DNA from: Bathymodiolus brooksi
Lineage: Eukaryota > Mollusca > Bivalvia > Mytilida > Modiolidae
DNA: 64,000 nucleotides
NCBI GenBank assembly: GCA_963680875.1
Contig: OY804575.1
Span: forward strand, 104,835,505-104,899,504
Direction of reading: 5' to 3'
Shown here: positions 61,731-64,000 of the stretch, piece by piece
Position numbering within the stretch: position 1 is the first letter of the stretch
Layout: the number at the start of each line of letters is the position of its first letter
Made by a program: the position numbers and the translations under genes
Notes under the pieces: generated by a model
The model's database searches: none
The model's input: the letters and a program-made list of their open reading frames with translations, nothing else
Told to the model about the DNA's origin: nothing

Positions 61731-64000
61731 AAAACTCTGCTGTTTTAATTTATATCAAGTTACTGCAATTTCTTATTAGATATAAACGACACGATTTGTA
61801 ACTACAGTAACAAGAGAATTACCACTAATGGAGCAGGAACTGCTTACTCTTCTGAATCTCCGAAGTTCACCCCTTTGTTAGCGGGATTCGTTTTGCTCAA
61901 TTTTTTTGTTTTCTGTGTAATATTTTGTATACCATTAACTTTTTTTCTTTTTTTTCTTTCCGTCATTGTATTGTTTGTTCTTGGAATTGCAGCTTCTGAT
62001 TATGTTTTGGAAACGTTCGGCCGTCCCATCGTCACCATTTTCCTTATATGATTCATTTTGTGTAAATGTGTTTTCGACGTGAATGTACTTGAAATACAGA
62101 CATCGAGCAGTAATCAATAAATCTGTTTAAAATACCAGTAAATAATGATGTTTCGAGAAGATCCTTTATTTCACTCATATATTTGATCAATGTTAATATG
62201 GTTGATCGGTTTGTCTACTGTTAGGAACCATTGGTTATATAAATAAATAAATCCTAGCTTGTCAGTTTATGCACGTGTTCGAATACGTGTAAGTAATCTT
62301 TGTTACATGGCACAGTTAGGAAGTGTTATGTAATTGAACAACCAGTTAAAATGCTCCTTCAAAACGTGATGGAGAAACACTGAGATGAGGACAGTTACAT
62401 GCGCACAGCAATATACATTGCAGAGGAAAATCGATAGCCATGACCCTGATTGAGAATAGGAAAATTGCTGAAAAAGATTAGCTTTCTCCCAAATTGGCGA
62501 ATGAATGATTGGTTGGTTGTTGTTTACCGTCAGATGAGCAGTACTTCAGCTTTTCATTTTGTGTGAGGTTGAGTTGGTAGTATTTTCGTAGCCTTTATGT
62601 GCTGGAGTAGGAAAGCCCAGGCAGATATAAAGAACTTAATCATGAAACCCCAGGCAATGTGTAGGTGTCTGGAATCCATAGTACTTGAGATGGGCATCGG
62701 AGCGCGAACCATATCTATACTGATGGAATCGACACATCTTGATTAACCTTTGGTTAGTCCTTTAAACATTTGACGGTTGATTGTTGATCTGAAATCTAAC
62801 ACCAATGCCATATATGGATGAAGGTCAATGGGTTCCTATGCTGTAATAATACAATGAAATACATAGAATACCACGCTGAAAGAAACTGTTTCAAAATCTA
62901 ATAGATAAAACGTAGAAAGAGGCAACACCGATAGTCGTTACCCCTAACAAATACATGGCTGCTCACTTTCCAGGTTATGTACAGGCTCTTCAATCAAAAG
63001 TTACCGGGATTTAGCTAATTTTATGGAAAAGATTTTCAAATTTTTATAATTGGTTTATAAGACTATTACATAAAGATATTAAGTATAAAACCACATTTCT
63101 GACCTAATCCATCATATCTAATTTACCCTGTGTCAATGAAAACACCCATTCATAGGCCCGGCCCATGCCAGCGACGCCTTTAGCCTACATAGTCTGTAAC
63201 TTGTCCTGATCGTTTGTACGTAATTACGGCATGGATATACATTAATTTCATTTTAATTTGTATACTCCTGTTGCATTGCATTTCAGCAAAATTTGAAAAG
63301 TTTATACATCGATAATTCCATTCTGCTCAGATGTATTCATGCACCCTTGTATCACATTTGTACAAATAAACGTTAGAGAATACAGAAGACATAATCCCTC
63401 TTACAAACAACTGGGGGTAAAGACGAACTGAACATAGTTTTTATGCGGAAATCGTAATGGACATCACAACACGGAACTCTGAACGAAAATATATCTATTT
63501 TGAAAGCAACGAAGCAAGATAGTTCAATTATAAACAATACAAGAAAATTCATATAAATAGAATATTCGTCTCATTTACGGCAAACATATATAATGTATTT
63601 GTACGAACTTTAGAAACAGGAAGAAAAGCGAGTCTTTGGCGAGTTTTCTTTCCTCTTTCGAGGCTTCAATTAGTTTTTGAATGATACGTCCGAAATTTCC
63701 GAAAATACAACATAAAGTCTAATGAACTGTTTACCGAATATAAAAAAAACCCACATAAGGTCTACATACAAGCAAGCAAAGTCGTATATATACCAACGTT
63801 TTTAAAAAAAAATATGAAACACGAATTATCACTATACTTTGTGTCACATGAATTTTGTTTTCGAATTGTGGTACTACTTCTCATCCTTTTGTATTGAAAA
63901 CCAAATACTATGCTCCATTAGAGGGGAAATGGTACATGTTTTATATTATCCAATGACAATTTACAAATGAAGGAATTTGTCCTTGACCTTCGGTACGGAG
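61731..64000. other. Gene-free end of window
   Basis: 61800-62020 (plus) is a tail of the second Penelope-like family (GAGCAGGAACTGCTTACTC, CATTGTATTGTTTGTTC). 62500-62720 (TTGGTTGTTGTTTACCGTCA, ATGAAACCCCAGGCAATGTG, GGAGCGCGAACC) looks like another SINE-type repeat. The rest is AT-rich and unassigned. Confidence 0.45.

Noticed and set aside
61935..62117. Minus-strand 60-codon Lys-rich frame
   Set aside because: Low-complexity end and overlap with a Penelope-like tail; no support.

Overview
The window looks like nuclear DNA of a marine mollusc, most likely a bivalve. It is AT-rich by eye, has one spliced GT-AG gene, and is dominated by transposable elements. Evidence for a mollusc is the set of tRNA-headed SINEs that share one tail (GTTTAACGCCACTTTCA type), Penelope-like retroelements with an N-terminal GIY-YIG nuclease (the Naiad type, abundant in invertebrates), and a DIRS/Ngaro-type tyrosine-recombinase retrotransposon. 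I cannot name the species from sequence alone.

Layout. 0-5.1 kb: inverted-repeat (MITE-like) elements, two very small minus-strand reading frames resembling the first exon of a KCTD1/Crypton-like family, and a perfect 42-bp-arm palindrome. 5.9-6.3 kb: a ~65-bp minisatellite. 6.8-8.5 kb: copies of an interspersed repeat and a SINE. 8.48-25.37 kb: one Ngaro-like retrotransposon (split direct repeats A1...B1-A2-B2, gag, RT-RNase H, tyrosine recombinase). It carries two nested insertions: an 883-bp TIR element at a TTAA site inside the RT gene (9893-10775), and a 10.9-kb head-to-tail array of Penelope-like elements inside the recombinase gene (13603-24531: three 3.5-kb copies plus a truncated fourth). 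Without these, the host element is about 5 kb, and the gene reads across both insertion points.

25.4-46.6 kb: no convincing host gene. This part holds SINEs, 3' tails of a second Penelope-like family, a decayed RT of that family (about 29.9-30.6 kb), several minisatellites (one 41-bp array with a five-unit higher-order pattern at 38.7-39.5 kb), and TIR elements. 46.6-59.3 kb: a pancreatic-lipase-family gene on the plus strand, eight exons recognised with matching splice phases. It has the Ser-Asp-His triad and a PLAT domain, and its introns are filled with SINEs, hairpin elements, minisatellites and a LINE 3' fragment. 59.3-64 kb: another LINE fragment, a diverged tandem duplication and repeats.

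The main point of interest is the Penelope-like array. The order (GIY-YIG, CxC linker, then RT) is permuted relative to classical Penelope. Every copy has the same single in-frame TGA between the CxC linker and the RT. The three copies are almost identical, and the 3' UTR carries a stem that is preserved by G-U changes in a separate subfamily found as two solo 3' modules elsewhere in the window.
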